A stretch of 64,000 nt of DNA from Leeuwenhoekiella aestuarii (GTDB lineage: Bacteria; Bacteroidota; Bacteroidia; Flavobacteriales; Flavobacteriaceae). Within the stretch, counting starts at the first letter, position 1. Every line of letters starts with the position of its first letter. The notes beneath the pieces are model-generated. The model searched no databases and was not told where the DNA came from. It saw only the letters and a program-made list of their open reading frames with translations. Both the position numbers and the translations under genes were made by a program. Where the stretch lies: positions 868,001-932,000 of the forward strand of contig NZ_QOVJ01000001.1 in NCBI RefSeq assembly GCF_004104055.1. The letters are read 5' to 3'. This document shows positions 55,641-64,000 of this stretch, piece after piece.

Positions 55641-56776
55641 TAATATCCAAAATCATCTTTAATTTGCTGCGCTCGGGCAACAAGTATATCTTTATTAATA
55701 TCTCCAATTTCTTTAAGAACTAGCGCTCCTTCATACGTACGCAATGCTTTTTTAGGTTCCCCGTTTCCTTCGTAAGATCTTCCTAAGTAGTAAGCTCCCA
55801 GAATCGTTTCGGGGTATTCTTTACGGGCTAGTTTGCCTAAATTTTCAAAGCCATCCCAATCTGATTTTTGCTCTAGAGCAGCAGCTACAGCAATAAAGTC
55901 ATTAATGCGGATCTGATCTTTTAAACCGAAAAGATTTTCGATAATCGCATATTTTTCAATCAGATAATTATACGGAGAATCAGATTTGAGTATAACATCT
56001 GTAAACTCTTTTTTAGTAACCGGTCTGTATACTGAAAATACCTTTCCTAGGGCATTCGGGATCGCACGGCCAACTAAAGAATAATGCGTAGCGTCGTCAA
56101 AATCGTCAAAATAATAGTGAAACTTATCATTTTCTATGGCTTTTAGAGACTGGTCTAATGCGAGCACATCTTCCCGTAGCGATTGAATGTCTTCACTTGC
56201 GGTGGCTTGATAGTAAAAAATTTGTTGTTCGATGCGGCTCAAAACATTAGTAAGGCGCTCTGCCATTTGAGGTGCTAAATCTGGACTTAACGAAATATAC
56301 GCATTAAACAGTGGTGGATTTTTCATCAAATAATAGTTGGCAAAACCTGCTGTAGCATCGTGCCCAACGATTACATTAAAAGGAGCAAGCCGGTATTGTT
56401 TATTCAGCCAAGGAAATAATTCCATTCCTATAAATTCAAAAAAATCGGCACTCTGGTTTGTAGGTAAAAAATTAGTCTCGTCGTACACTGAATCATCCAT
56501 TCGGTTAGGTTGCATAATACCTACAACTATAGCTTGAGGCATATCTTCCCAATAGCTGTAGTAATCTGCACTACCGGCAACCGGTTCAAAAAGATAATCG
56601 CCATCTAAAGTGATGATTACGGGGTAACTTTTGTCTTTGTTTGCTTCGTAATTTCGCGGCAGCTGAATCTTTACATTTCTCGGTTCATTAAATTTAACCG
56701 AAGGCACAGATTCATAAATTACTTGTGCCTGGAGGCTGCTGTAAAAAAGCAGGAATAGAAGTAGTGTTTTTTTCAT
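55640..56776 (-). CDS. Esterase-fold protein with altered nucleophile, TPR-like tail
   Basis: About 378 residues with a signal peptide (MKKTLLLFLLFYSSLQAQ). The alpha/beta-hydrolase (esterase D/Fes-like) domain covers 20-260 with YPVIITLDGDYLFEPV and QAIVVGIMQPNRMDD. The nucleophile elbow, normally GHSxGG, reads VIVGHDATAGFANYY: Asp replaces Ser. A candidate catalytic His is in DDATHYSLVGRA. The C-terminal part (about 295-375, 'ILGAYYLGRSYEGNGEPKKALRTYEGAL' and related) is helical and TPR-like. It is probably a non-catalytic binding protein, or one whose nucleophile differs. It is cotranscribed with radA. ATG at 56774-56776 is preferred to the one 11 codons earlier for the signal peptide. Confidence 0.7.
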   Translation of the reverse strand: MKKTLLLFLLFYSSLQAQVIYESVPSVKFNEPRNVKIQLPRNYEANKDKSYPVIITLDGDYLFEPVAGSADYYSYWEDMPQAIVVGIMQPNRMDDSVYDETNFLPTNQSADFFEFIGMELFPWLNKQYRLAPFNVIVGHDATAGFANYYLMKNPPLFNAYISLSPDLAPQMAERLTNVLSRIEQQIFYYQATASEDIQSLREDVLALDQSLKAIENDKFHYYFDDFDDATHYSLVGRAIPNALGKVFSVYRPVTKKEFTDVILKSDSPYNYLIEKYAIIENLFGLKDQIRINDFIAVAAALEQKSDWDGFENLGKLARKEYPETILGAYYLGRSYEGNGEPKKALRTYEGALVLKEIGDINKDILVARAQQIKDDFGY

Positions 56777-56864
56777 GGAGAATAAATTTGGGAACGTGAA
56801 TTTAGTCATTATGCTTAAGTATTCCTTAAGCTTTAACGTGCCGGATTCAATTATGCTGTAAAAG

Positions 56865-57860
56865 CTATTTTTTCTGATTGTAAAGAGGAAGGAGGAGAAA
56901 AGACAGAGCTCCTAGAATAAGAACTAAAAGGGTTTGTGAACCCCAGACGATCCAGCCAAAAGCTTCGCCGCCCTGTTTGCTGTAACCGAAGAAAATAAAG
57001 AGAGCACCAATGGCGATGGGGTAAACGCCTATCCCACCATTGGTAACCGAAATGGAAAATGAGCCTATAACAAACGCAGCAAGAATTACTCCTGTTGAAG
57101 CATCAGCGATCTCAGGAATGGTAAACTTTATGACCCAAAACATCAAAACATACATCACCCAGATAAATAAGGTGTGGGCAATAAAAGCCAGTTTATGTTT
57201 CATGTTAAGAATGCTGCGCATACCTTCAACTAGGCCGGTCATAAATTGCTGAATCTTGTGTAAAAATCCACTTTTAGCATTTTTTACAATTTTGAAACCG
57301 ACCAAGATTCCGCCGACGGCGAGGGCTAAAAAAGCTACCGTGTAAAGCGGATTGATGTTTTGATCGTTAAGGTATTCAAGCAAGGTGTCTGTTTGCAGAA
57401 GAATAGCGATAGCAACAACAAGCAAAAGCATTAAAAAATCTGCAATACGTTCTGAAATTATGGTGCCAAAGGCTTTTTCAAAAGGTACCTCTTCGTAAGT
57501 TGTGAGTAAAGCACCACGCAGCAATTCGCCACTTCTGGGAATTCCTAAATTGGCTAAATATGCCGCCATGACCGCCATAAATCGATTGGCGAGTTTAGGC
57601 TTGTAACCCATAGGTTCTAGTAAAAATTGCCAGCGCCAAGCTCTTGATAGGTGACTTAAAATCCCAAAGAGTAAAGATACTGCGATGTAAAATGGGTTAG
57701 CTTGCTTTATATTTTTCCAAAGAATTGCGCGTTCTTCTTCGGTGGCAGAACTCAACGAGTAATAGATGAGAACAATCCCAATTCCTAAAGGGATTATGAC
57801 TTTAAGAAGCTTTATGAGTGTTTTTTTGCTCAACTTAATTGAGCAAATTGGTTTCTTCAT
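56865..57860 (-). CDS. Lysylphosphatidylglycerol-synthase/flippase-type membrane protein
   Basis: 331 residues with about eight hydrophobic segments, of the LPG_synthase_TM (UPF0104) family. Family blocks are [20 protein letters not shown], '[41 protein letters not shown]' in pieces, [20 protein letters not shown], and [20 protein letters not shown]. Related domains act as lipid flippases or aminoacyl-lipid translocases; there is no lysyl-transferase domain here. It overlaps the end of panD by 26 bases if the ATG is used. A TTG at 57831-57833 immediately after the panD stop is a plausible alternative start. Transcribed with panC-panD. Confidence 0.78.
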   Translation of the reverse strand: MKKPICSIKLSKKTLIKLLKVIIPLGIGIVLIYYSLSSATEEERAILWKNIKQANPFYIAVSLLFGILSHLSRAWRWQFLLEPMGYKPKLANRFMAVMAAYLANLGIPRSGELLRGALLTTYEEVPFEKAFGTIISERIADFLMLLLVVAIAILLQTDTLLEYLNDQNINPLYTVAFLALAVGGILVGFKIVKNAKSGFLHKIQQFMTGLVEGMRSILNMKHKLAFIAHTLFIWVMYVLMFWVIKFTIPEIADASTGVILAAFVIGSFSISVTNGGIGVYPIAIGALFIFFGYSKQGGEAFGWIVWGSQTLLVLILGALSFLLLPLYNQKK

Positions 57861-58185
57861 TAGGGAAAACTAATGAAGGTTTAAAAGCTTTTGCTTCATC
57901 AACTTCCATAAAAGCGTAGGTGATTAAGATCAAGGTATCACCTTTAGCAACTTTACGGGCTGCAGCACCGTTAAGTGTGACTTCGCCGCTATTGCGCGGT
58001 CCGGGAATCGCATAGGTCTCTAAGCGCTCTCCATTTGTTACATTTACGATCTGAACGCGTTCACCTTCAATGATCCCGGCTGCATCCATAAGATCTTCAT
58101 CTATGGTGATGCTGCCAATGTAGTGCAGTTCTGCTCCGGTAACTTTTACGCGGTGTATTTTAGATTTTACAACGTTAACTAACAT
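57835..58185 (-). CDS. panD: Aspartate 1-decarboxylase (pyruvoyl-dependent)
   Basis: 116 residues. The self-cleavage site that makes the pyruvoyl group is visible in [20 protein letters not shown] (Gly-Ser). The rest of the small beta-barrel ([40 protein letters not shown]) fits the family. It converts aspartate to beta-alanine for pantothenate. It is 18 bases downstream of panC, whose product uses the beta-alanine. Confidence 0.94.
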   Translation of the reverse strand: MLVNVVKSKIHRVKVTGAELHYIGSITIDEDLMDAAGIIEGERVQIVNVTNGERLETYAIPGPRNSGEVTLNGAAARKVAKGDTLILITYAFMEVDEAKAFKPSLVFPNEETNLLN

Positions 58186-58203
58186 GGTGTAAAAATAGGG
58201 TTT

Positions 58204-59052
58204 TTAATTTAGGGCAATATTGTCAATAAGTCTTACTTCTCCTGCAAATACGGCTATAAAAGCTCTGTATTTTTCGCTTTCTTTCTTTGTACTCGCATGA
58301 GTAAGGGTTGATGCGTTTGCGATTTCAAAATACTCCAACTCGAGATGCATATTATCTTTAAACTGATGCACTACAAATTTCTGAACTTCATCAACTGTTT
58401 GGTCGTTAAAAAGCTCTTTTGCTTGCATTAAGGTTTTGTAAATAAATGGAGAAGCATCGCGCTGATCTTTTGTAAGCCTTTTGTTTCTTGAACTTTCTGC
58501 GAGACCATCTTTGTGGCGACTTATAGGGCACCCAATTATTTTTACTGAAAGCGCTTCGATCGCTACTAACTTGTTTATGATTTGTAACTGCTGGTAATCT
58601 TTCTCTCCAAAAAATGCAAAATCAGGATTTACAATTTCAAATAAATGTTTGAGAACGGTGGCGACTCCTTCAAAATGGCCTGGTCTAAAAGCTCCTTCCA
58701 TGACTTGATTAAGTCCGTCAAAACTATAATTAATAGATTCAACCTTAGAGCCATAAATCGTTGTAGTGCTAGGAGCAAAAACAAGTAATTCGGGGTTTGT
58801 AGATTCTAAAAACTCAAGATCTCCTTGCAAATCGCGTGGATACGTTTCTAAATCTTTGGGATTATTAAATTGTGTAGGGTTGACAAATACGCTTACCACA
58901 ACAATATCGCAATTTTTCGAAGCAAAGTTAAATAGGCTTGCATGCCCGCGATGCAGGGCGCCCATGGTAGGTACGAAACCTATTTTTGAGCCATTTTTTT
59001 TGTGTTTTGCAACAGCAGCAGAAATTTCTGGTCTATTGGTATATACGTGCAT
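58204..59052 (-). CDS. panC: Pantothenate synthetase
   Basis: 282 residues, ATP-dependent condensation of pantoate and beta-alanine. HIGH-type nucleotide site in VPTMGALHRGHASLFNFASK. FVNPTQFNNPKDLETYPRDL, FFGEKDYQQLQIINKLV and 'ISRHKDGLAESSRNKRLT' carry the other conserved residues (KMSKS-like SSRN). First gene of the panC-panD-flippase unit, with its own -7 element, divergent from the glycogen-synthase-like gene. Confidence 0.94.
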   Translation of the reverse strand: MHVYTNRPEISAAVAKHKKNGSKIGFVPTMGALHRGHASLFNFASKNCDIVVVSVFVNPTQFNNPKDLETYPRDLQGDLEFLESTNPELLVFAPSTTTIYGSKVESINYSFDGLNQVMEGAFRPGHFEGVATVLKHLFEIVNPDFAFFGEKDYQQLQIINKLVAIEALSVKIIGCPISRHKDGLAESSRNKRLTKDQRDASPFIYKTLMQAKELFNDQTVDEVQKFVVHQFKDNMHLELEYFEIANASTLTHASTKKESEKYRAFIAVFAGEVRLIDNIALN

Positions 59053-59073
59053 CAGGATTTATTTAACAGGCGG

Positions 59074-59081
59074 CAAAATTA
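59074..59081 (-). promoter_or_regulatory. -7 element of the panC operon
   Basis: On the minus strand TAATTTTG matches TAnnTTTG exactly, 22 bases upstream of the panC ATG. Confidence 0.5.
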
Positions 59082-59112
59082 CTATATTACTGGCAATCTG
59101 CATAAAATTTCG

Positions 59113-59120
59113 TAATTTTG
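59113..59120 (+). promoter_or_regulatory. -7 element of the glycogen-synthase-like operon
   Basis: TAATTTTG (with following CG), 40 bases before the ATG at 59160. It is the mirror partner of the panC -7 element 32 bases away, giving a compact divergent promoter pair. Confidence 0.5.
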
Positions 59121-59159
59121 CGTGTTTTTTAGCCTTAACAGAAACTTAGAAGCACATTT

Positions 59160-59969
59160 ATGAAAAATAAGAGGATATTGTACGTATCATCTGAAGTTAT
59201 TCCATATCTACCTGAGACAGAGATTGCATCAATGTCTTTTGAAGTACCGCAAATGGTCAATAGCAAAGGAGGTCAAATTAGAATTTTTATGCCTAGATAC
59301 GGCAATATCAATGAAAGACGTCATCAGCTTCATGAAGTGATACGACTTTCAGGTATGAATTTGGTCATAAATGATTTTGACATGCCGCTTATTATTAAAG
59401 TAGCCTCTATACCTAAAGAGCGTATTCAGGTTTATTTTATAGATAACGAAGAGTATTTTAAACGTAAAGCAACTTTTACTGATGAAGAAGGAAAGCTTTT
59501 TGCAGATAATGACGAGCGAGCTATATTCTTTGCAAAAGGTGTTGTTGAAACGGTGAAAAAATTGAATTGGGCGCCAGATATCATTCACGTCCATGGTTGG
59601 TTGGCGTCTTTATTGCCTTTGTATTTAAAACAATATTATGCTAGTGAGCCTTTATTTAAACAAAGTAAAATTGTGACTTCTGTTTACAATACAGGTTATG
59701 AAGGTGCGTTAAATGAGCAAATGATAGACAAGATTGCTTTTGATGGTATTGATAAAGAAGCTATTTCAGAATTAGAAACTCCTTCTTATGATAACCTTAT
59801 GAAGGTTGCTATTAAAAATTCTGATGCAGCGATTATAGGTTCGTCTGATTTAAGGGAGGAGCTTACTGCATATTTAAATGCAACCAAAATTCCTGTACTG
59901 CCTTACAAGAAAAAAGAAGAGTTTGCTCAGGCTTATGAAGAGTTTTATACCACAAAGGTATTAGACTAA
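59160..59969 (+). CDS. Half-length glycogen/starch synthase-like protein
   Basis: 269 residues, matching only the N-terminal Glyco_transf_5 half of GlgA. MKNKRILYVSSEVIPYLPET aligns with the family start. The ADP-glucose motif KTGGLADV is degenerate (TEIASMSFEVPQMVNSKGGQ). A conserved block NWAPDIIHVHGWLASLLPLY remains. The C-terminal GT-B domain with its nucleotide-sugar site is absent, although the ORF is intact and ends with a normal stop. Such short forms next to panC and DUF4270 are common in flavobacteria to my knowledge, so it is probably a family with its own role rather than a truncated enzyme. I would not call it catalytic. Confidence 0.75.
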   Translation: MKNKRILYVSSEVIPYLPETEIASMSFEVPQMVNSKGGQIRIFMPRYGNINERRHQLHEVIRLSGMNLVINDFDMPLIIKVASIPKERIQVYFIDNEEYFKRKATFTDEEGKLFADNDERAIFFAKGVVETVKKLNWAPDIIHVHGWLASLLPLYLKQYYASEPLFKQSKIVTSVYNTGYEGALNEQMIDKIAFDGIDKEAISELETPSYDNLMKVAIKNSDAAIIGSSDLREELTAYLNATKIPVLPYKKKEEFAQAYEEFYTTKVLD

Positions 59970-59987
59970 AAAACAAATAAAAAAAGA

Positions 59988-61589
59988 ATGAAATTGAATA
60001 CGGTGTTGACGAGAACATTAGGAGTACTAATGCTTCTTTTTATCTTCTTTTCTTGTGAAGATGATATACAAGGAATAGGTAGTGGACTGGTGGATGAAAG
60101 TAATTTTACTTCTGGTAGTGAGACTTATCCTGTGGTCGCTTATAGCGAGCGTTTTTTTGATTCAGTTGGAGTTCAAACCAATGGGTTTAGTGCGGGAGCT
60201 CTAGGATATTATCAAGATTCTATTTATGGTTCCACTAGGGCTTCTACGTTGAGTCAGGTGGAGTTAAGCGTCTATAATTCTACATACGGTACTAATCCGG
60301 TTATTGACTCTGTTGTTTTTGAAATGCCTTATTTCAGTACAGAGAGTATTAATAGTGATAATGAGAATGTATACACGCTGGATTCGGTTTATGGTTCTGA
60401 CCCTATTAAATTAACAGCTTTTAGATCTAACTATTTTTTAAATAGTAATAGTGCTCCTGACTTAGAGAATGGAGCAGTTTATTATTCTGATGATATAGCT
60501 GAGTTTAATGGTGTAGAGGGTGATACAATTTTTAGCGAAACCTTTACGCCTTCAAATAGCCCTTTTGTTACCGTTGTGCCGGCTGATTCTGAAGATGAAG
60601 ATGATACCAGAACAACGCTTTCTCCAAGATTGCGCCTAAGATTAGATCAAAATTCTTATGGTGAGACCTATTGGCAAACAAACATTTTAGATAAGGGTGG
60701 TGATGATGAATTGTTCAACCCAAATGCTTTTAGAAACTATTTTAGAGGAATTTATCTAAAAGCAGAGCCTGTATCTAATAAAGGAAGCTATTTTCTTTTT
60801 GATAAATCAAATACTAATATTATAATATATTATAAAAACGGAGCAGAAGGTTCGCGTAGATCTGCAAGTCTTACCATGTCGTTTAGAGGAGGGTCTGTTA
60901 TAGGATATGATAATGACTTTAACGCTTCGATTAAAGCTGAACTTTCTGGCCTAGATAAGGAAAATGGCGAAGAAAACCTTTATTTAAAGGGAGGTCAGGG
61001 TAGTATGGCGGTTATAGAACTGTTTGGCCCTGATGATAATAATGATGGTATTCCTGATGATTTAGCTTTTATGCGTACTGAGCAACGTTTGATTAGAGAA
61101 GCTAATTTAGAATTTTTTGTAGATCAGGATAAGATTAATTCTTTTGCAGGGAGTTCTGTTTCAGAACCAGAACGTATTTATATCTATAATTTAGAAACGA
61201 ATCAACCTTTACGAGATTTTTCTGTAGATGCGACCGCTAGTTCTAATGGGGCAATTACAGCAGTTGGAACTACACATTTAGGTCCTTTAACAAGAACTGA
61301 AACTGGCGAAGGAATCAGTTATAAAATAAGAATTACTGAATATTTGAAAAGATTGTTAGATGAAGATAATGATAATCCGGCAACAAAACTTGGTGTTGTG
61401 GTGAGTCAAAATTTACTTTCAACAGCTACAGGAAGTATAGAAGGAAAAACATCTTCAGATATTCCTAGCCGAGTACCTTATTCTTCGATTATTTCTAATA
61501 GAGGTACAATTCTTTATGGAAGTTCTGAAAGTGTTCCCGAAGCCAAACGACTTAAACTGAAAGTTTTTTATTCGGAAGCATCTAACTAG
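59988..61589 (+). CDS. DUF4270 lipoprotein
   Basis: 533 residues with a lipoprotein signal (TLGVLMLLFIFFSCEDD). The mature part is beta-rich and acidic, with 'YPVVAYSERFFDSVGVQTNG', 'ALGYYQDSIYGSTRASTLSQ', 'DSVVFEMPYFSTES' and a C-terminal 'ISYKIRITEYLKRLLDED', features of the Bacteroidota-specific DUF4270 family. Role unknown; the protein is likely held at the cell surface. It is 18 bases after the half-length GlgA and 5 bases before glmS. The three genes are a conserved-looking set, and a link to cell-envelope carbohydrate is possible, but inferred. Confidence 0.78.
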   Translation: MKLNTVLTRTLGVLMLLFIFFSCEDDIQGIGSGLVDESNFTSGSETYPVVAYSERFFDSVGVQTNGFSAGALGYYQDSIYGSTRASTLSQVELSVYNSTYGTNPVIDSVVFEMPYFSTESINSDNENVYTLDSVYGSDPIKLTAFRSNYFLNSNSAPDLENGAVYYSDDIAEFNGVEGDTIFSETFTPSNSPFVTVVPADSEDEDDTRTTLSPRLRLRLDQNSYGETYWQTNILDKGGDDELFNPNAFRNYFRGIYLKAEPVSNKGSYFLFDKSNTNIIIYYKNGAEGSRRSASLTMSFRGGSVIGYDNDFNASIKAELSGLDKENGEENLYLKGGQGSMAVIELFGPDDNNDGIPDDLAFMRTEQRLIREANLEFFVDQDKINSFAGSSVSEPERIYIYNLETNQPLRDFSVDATASSNGAITAVGTTHLGPLTRTETGEGISYKIRITEYLKRLLDEDNDNPATKLGVVVSQNLLSTATGSIEGKTSSDIPSRVPYSSIISNRGTILYGSSESVPEAKRLKLKVFYSEASN

Positions 61590-61594
61590 ATTTT

Positions 61595-63445
61595 ATGTGT
61601 GGAATTGTAGGTTACATAGGTCATAGACAAGCATACCCAATTGTAATAAAAGGGTTGCAGCGACTGGAGTATCGCGGTTACGACAGTGCCGGGGTGGCGG
61701 TTTATGATGGAGAGAACATTCAACTCTGCAAAACGAAAGGTAAAGTAGATGATCTAAAAACTAAAGTTGAAACTTCAATAAAGACGGAGGGAACTTTAGG
61801 AATAGGTCATACGCGCTGGGCGACTCACGGCGTTCCTAACGATCTGAATTCACACCCGCATTATTCAAATTCTGGAGACCTTGTAATCATTCACAACGGT
61901 ATCATTGAGAATTACGATGCAATAAAACAAGAGCTTACTAAACGGGGTTACACTTTTCAATCAGATACTGATACCGAGGTCTTGGTAAATCTTATAGAAG
62001 ATGTGCAGATCAAACAAGGTGTAAAATTGGGTAAGGCGGTTCAAATCGCTTTAAATGAAACTGTTGGCGCGTATGCAATTGCAGTTTTTGATAAGAAAAA
62101 GCCTAATGAAATTGTGGTTGCTCGTTTGGGTAGTCCGCTAGCAATAGGTATCGGCGAAGATGAATTTTTTATCGCTTCAGATGCTTCCCCTTTTATAGAA
62201 TATACAAATAATGCACTTTACCTTGAAGATGGTGAGATGGCTGTTGTGCGTAGAGGTAAAGAGATCAAAGTCTTTAATATTAAAGATGATGCGATTGTAA
62301 GTCAGCCTTACATTCAAGAATTAAAATTAAATCTTGAGCAAATTGAGAAAGGCGGTTATCCGCATTTTATGCTCAAAGAAATATATGAGCAACCTCAGGC
62401 TATTCGTGACACCTTTAGAGGTAGGATGCGTGAAAATAAGGGCATCGTAAAAATGGCTGGCGTAGATGATCATATAGATAAATTCATCAATGCCAAGCGA
62501 CTGGTTATTTTAGCTTGTGGAACTTCCTGGCATGCAGGCTTGGTTGCAGAATATATTATCGAAGAACTGGTTCGCGTTCCTGTGGAGGTTGAATATGCTT
62601 CTGAATTTCGGTATCGTAATCCAGTTATTGAAAAAGATGATGTTGTAATTGCGATTTCTCAAAGTGGAGAAACAGCAGATACAATGGCGGCTATGAAGCT
62701 TGCTAAAGAAAAAGGAGCTTTTGTTTTTGGTGTGTGTAATGTTGTGGGTTCATCCATATCCAGAGAAGCGCAGGCCGGGGCATATACTCATGCGGGTCCT
62801 GAGATAGGTGTAGCTTCAACTAAAGCATTTACAACACAGATTACAGTTCTTACGTTACTGGGCTTAAAAGTAGCTAAAGCTAAAGGTCGAATTTCTACCT
62901 CAGACTTTCATATGCACTTAGAAGAATTGCGTTTGATTCCTGAAAAAGTAGAGGAAGCTTTAAAGAGCAATGACCACGTCAGAGAGATAGCAGCAGTTTA
63001 TAAAAATGCTTCTAATTGCCTGTACTTAGGTCGCGGATTTAACTTTCCTGTAGCTTTAGAAGGAGCATTGAAGCTTAAAGAGATCTCTTATATACATGCT
63101 GAAGGTTATCCGGCTGCAGAGATGAAGCATGGTCCTATAGCTTTGATTGATGAGCAAATGCCGGTTGTGGTTATTGCTACCCGTCGCGGACATTACGATA
63201 AAGTAGTGAGCAATATTCAAGAGATCAAAAGCCGAAAAGGTAAAATTATAGCAATTGTAACCAAAGGTGATGTCACAGTAAAAGAACTCGCAGATCACGT
63301 GATTGAAGTACCTGAGGTGATGGATTCTATGTCTCCGTTGTTAACTACTATTCCGCTTCAGCTTTTATCGTATCACATTGCGGTGATGCTGGGTAAAAAC
63401 GTAGATCAACCTCGTAATCTGGCGAAATCTGTCACAGTTGAGTAA
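61595..63445 (+). CDS. glmS: Glutamine-fructose-6-phosphate aminotransferase (isomerising)
   Basis: 616 residues. The N-terminal glutaminase domain starts MCGIVGYIGHRQAYPIVIKG with the nucleophile Cys after Met processing, and has GHTRWATHGVPN plus HNGIIENYDAIK. Two SIS domains follow (LACGTSWHAGLVAEYIIEEL with SQSGETADTMAAMKLAKEKG, and LGRGFNFPVALEGALKLKEI), ending PRNLAKSVTVE, the usual C-terminus. It makes glucosamine-6-phosphate for peptidoglycan and LPS. It is 5 bases after the DUF4270 gene. No glmS ribozyme is expected or visible, as the leader is only 5 bases. Confidence 0.95.
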   Translation: MCGIVGYIGHRQAYPIVIKGLQRLEYRGYDSAGVAVYDGENIQLCKTKGKVDDLKTKVETSIKTEGTLGIGHTRWATHGVPNDLNSHPHYSNSGDLVIIHNGIIENYDAIKQELTKRGYTFQSDTDTEVLVNLIEDVQIKQGVKLGKAVQIALNETVGAYAIAVFDKKKPNEIVVARLGSPLAIGIGEDEFFIASDASPFIEYTNNALYLEDGEMAVVRRGKEIKVFNIKDDAIVSQPYIQELKLNLEQIEKGGYPHFMLKEIYEQPQAIRDTFRGRMRENKGIVKMAGVDDHIDKFINAKRLVILACGTSWHAGLVAEYIIEELVRVPVEVEYASEFRYRNPVIEKDDVVIAISQSGETADTMAAMKLAKEKGAFVFGVCNVVGSSISREAQAGAYTHAGPEIGVASTKAFTTQITVLTLLGLKVAKAKGRISTSDFHMHLEELRLIPEKVEEALKSNDHVREIAAVYKNASNCLYLGRGFNFPVALEGALKLKEISYIHAEGYPAAEMKHGPIALIDEQMPVVVIATRRGHYDKVVSNIQEIKSRKGKIIAIVTKGDVTVKELADHVIEVPEVMDSMSPLLTTIPLQLLSYHIAVMLGKNVDQPRNLAKSVTVE

Positions 63446-63595
63446 TTCCCTATAAGTTAATATTTTCAAGAATTTATTTGTTTTTTAGTTTCCTGAGCAT
63501 CTGTTGTTTATAAAGGTGATGTGGTTGATTTGCTGTGTTTTTTCAGAACCAAATAAATTCAATAAAAGTCTTTTAGGTTTTTAAATATTAAAAAC

Positions 63596-63603
63596 TATCT
63601 TTG
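63596..63603 (+). promoter_or_regulatory. -7 element of the atpD promoter
   Basis: TATCTTTG matches TAnnTTTG; the transcript would have a leader of about 75-80 bases before the ATG at 63685. Confidence 0.55.
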
Positions 63604-63684
63604 CACGACGAAAAAAACGAGGGGTATTTATGTTCAATTTATTTTTTTCGACTACATATTTTGCTAAACATTAAATAGTTAAGA

Positions 63685-64000
63685 ATGTCAAAAGTTACAG
63701 GTAAAGTTGCCCAGATTATCGGCCCTGTTGTAGATGTTGAATTTGCAAACAATGCAGATCTTCCTAAAATTTATGATTCGCTAGAAATTACTAAAGCAGA
63801 CGGAAGCCTTTTAGTACTAGAGGTGCAATCGCACGTCGGTGAAAACACCGTTAGAACTATCGCGATGGATTCTGCTGATGGTTTGAGCAGAGGTACAGAA
63901 GTAGTTGCTACTGGTGCTCCTATTCAAATGCCAATAGGTGAAGATGTTTACGGGCGATTATTTAATGTTATTGGCGATGCTATTGACGGTATTGGAAACC
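63685..64000 (+). CDS. atpD: F-type ATP synthase beta subunit (5' part)
   Basis: The first 105 codons are visible: SKVTGKVAQIIGPVVDVEFA, then 'VLEVQSHVGENTVRTIAMDS' and EDVYGRLFNVIGDAIDGIGN. This is the N-terminal crown domain and start of the nucleotide-binding domain of the catalytic beta subunit. The Walker A region lies beyond the window. In many Bacteroidota atpD and atpC form an operon apart from the other atp genes, and the separate promoter here fits. Confidence 0.95.
   Translation, partial: MSKVTGKVAQIIGPVVDVEFANNADLPKIYDSLEITKADGSLLVLEVQSHVGENTVRTIAMDSADGLSRGTEVVATGAPIQMPIGEDVYGRLFNVIGDAIDGIGN

Noticed and set aside
61400-61595. glmS ribozyme
   Set aside because: The glmS ATG follows the DUF4270 stop by only 5 bases, so there is no leader to hold one, and Bacteroidota are not known to use it.

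Overview
The window looks like a chromosomal segment of a marine-type member of the Flavobacteriaceae (Bacteroidota). Supporting signs are moderately AT-rich DNA, genes with A-rich leaders rather than Shine-Dalgarno sites, repeated matches to the Bacteroidota promoter -7 element TAnnTTTG, SusC/TonB-type receptors beside lipoproteins, a type IX secretion protein (PorZ), and clade-typical families (DUF4270, DUF3108, a DksA-like protein without its zinc cysteines, single-subunit cytochrome b SdhC). I cannot fix the genus. I saw no rRNA, tRNA, CRISPR array, phage or intact insertion sequence.

Layout. 0-5 kb: partial arsenate-reductase-like gene, DinB-fold protein, RsiV-like lipoprotein, cystathionine synthase/lyase, outer-membrane protein, glutamate dehydrogenase. 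5-12 kb: porZ-recO, a haem/siderophore-type TonB receptor and a secreted serine hydrolase. 12-18 kb is the accessory and most unusual part. It holds a decayed lipoprotein gene (nonsense codon plus two frameshifts), a small lipoprotein, the 3' stub of a second TonB receptor, a very unusual 867-residue protein joining two cyclic-nucleotide-binding folds, a PlsC-like acyltransferase and an SGNH hydrolase, and an intergenic region with an 11-bp tandem array.

18-31 kb: ileS-dksA-hypothetical-lspA; a leftward PAS histidine kinase; a tight leftward operon of RimB-like protease, RimK ligase, M14-type deacylase and 5-formyl-THF cyclo-ligase; then rightward uvrC and a PlpD-type patatin. 31-39 kb: aromatic amino-acid catabolism (hmgA, hppD, tryptophan 2,3-dioxygenase) with DUF3108, an M23 peptidase and pgi. 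39-45 kb: a TonB receptor, a six-module repeat lipoprotein and an Ig-like/endonuclease I lipoprotein, which may form a nucleic-acid or phosphate scavenging set.

45-64 kb: membrane protein, aminopeptidase P, a large sortilin-like beta-propeller protein, DUF2721, sdhCAB, then leftward panC-panD-flippase and (separately) pseudo-esterase-radA, and rightward half-length glycogen synthase, DUF4270, glmS and the 5' part of atpD. Most gene groups are bounded by strong hairpin terminators. Coordinates use the start I judge most likely, and alternatives are given where they matter. Family assignments come from recognisable motifs only; no database search was run.
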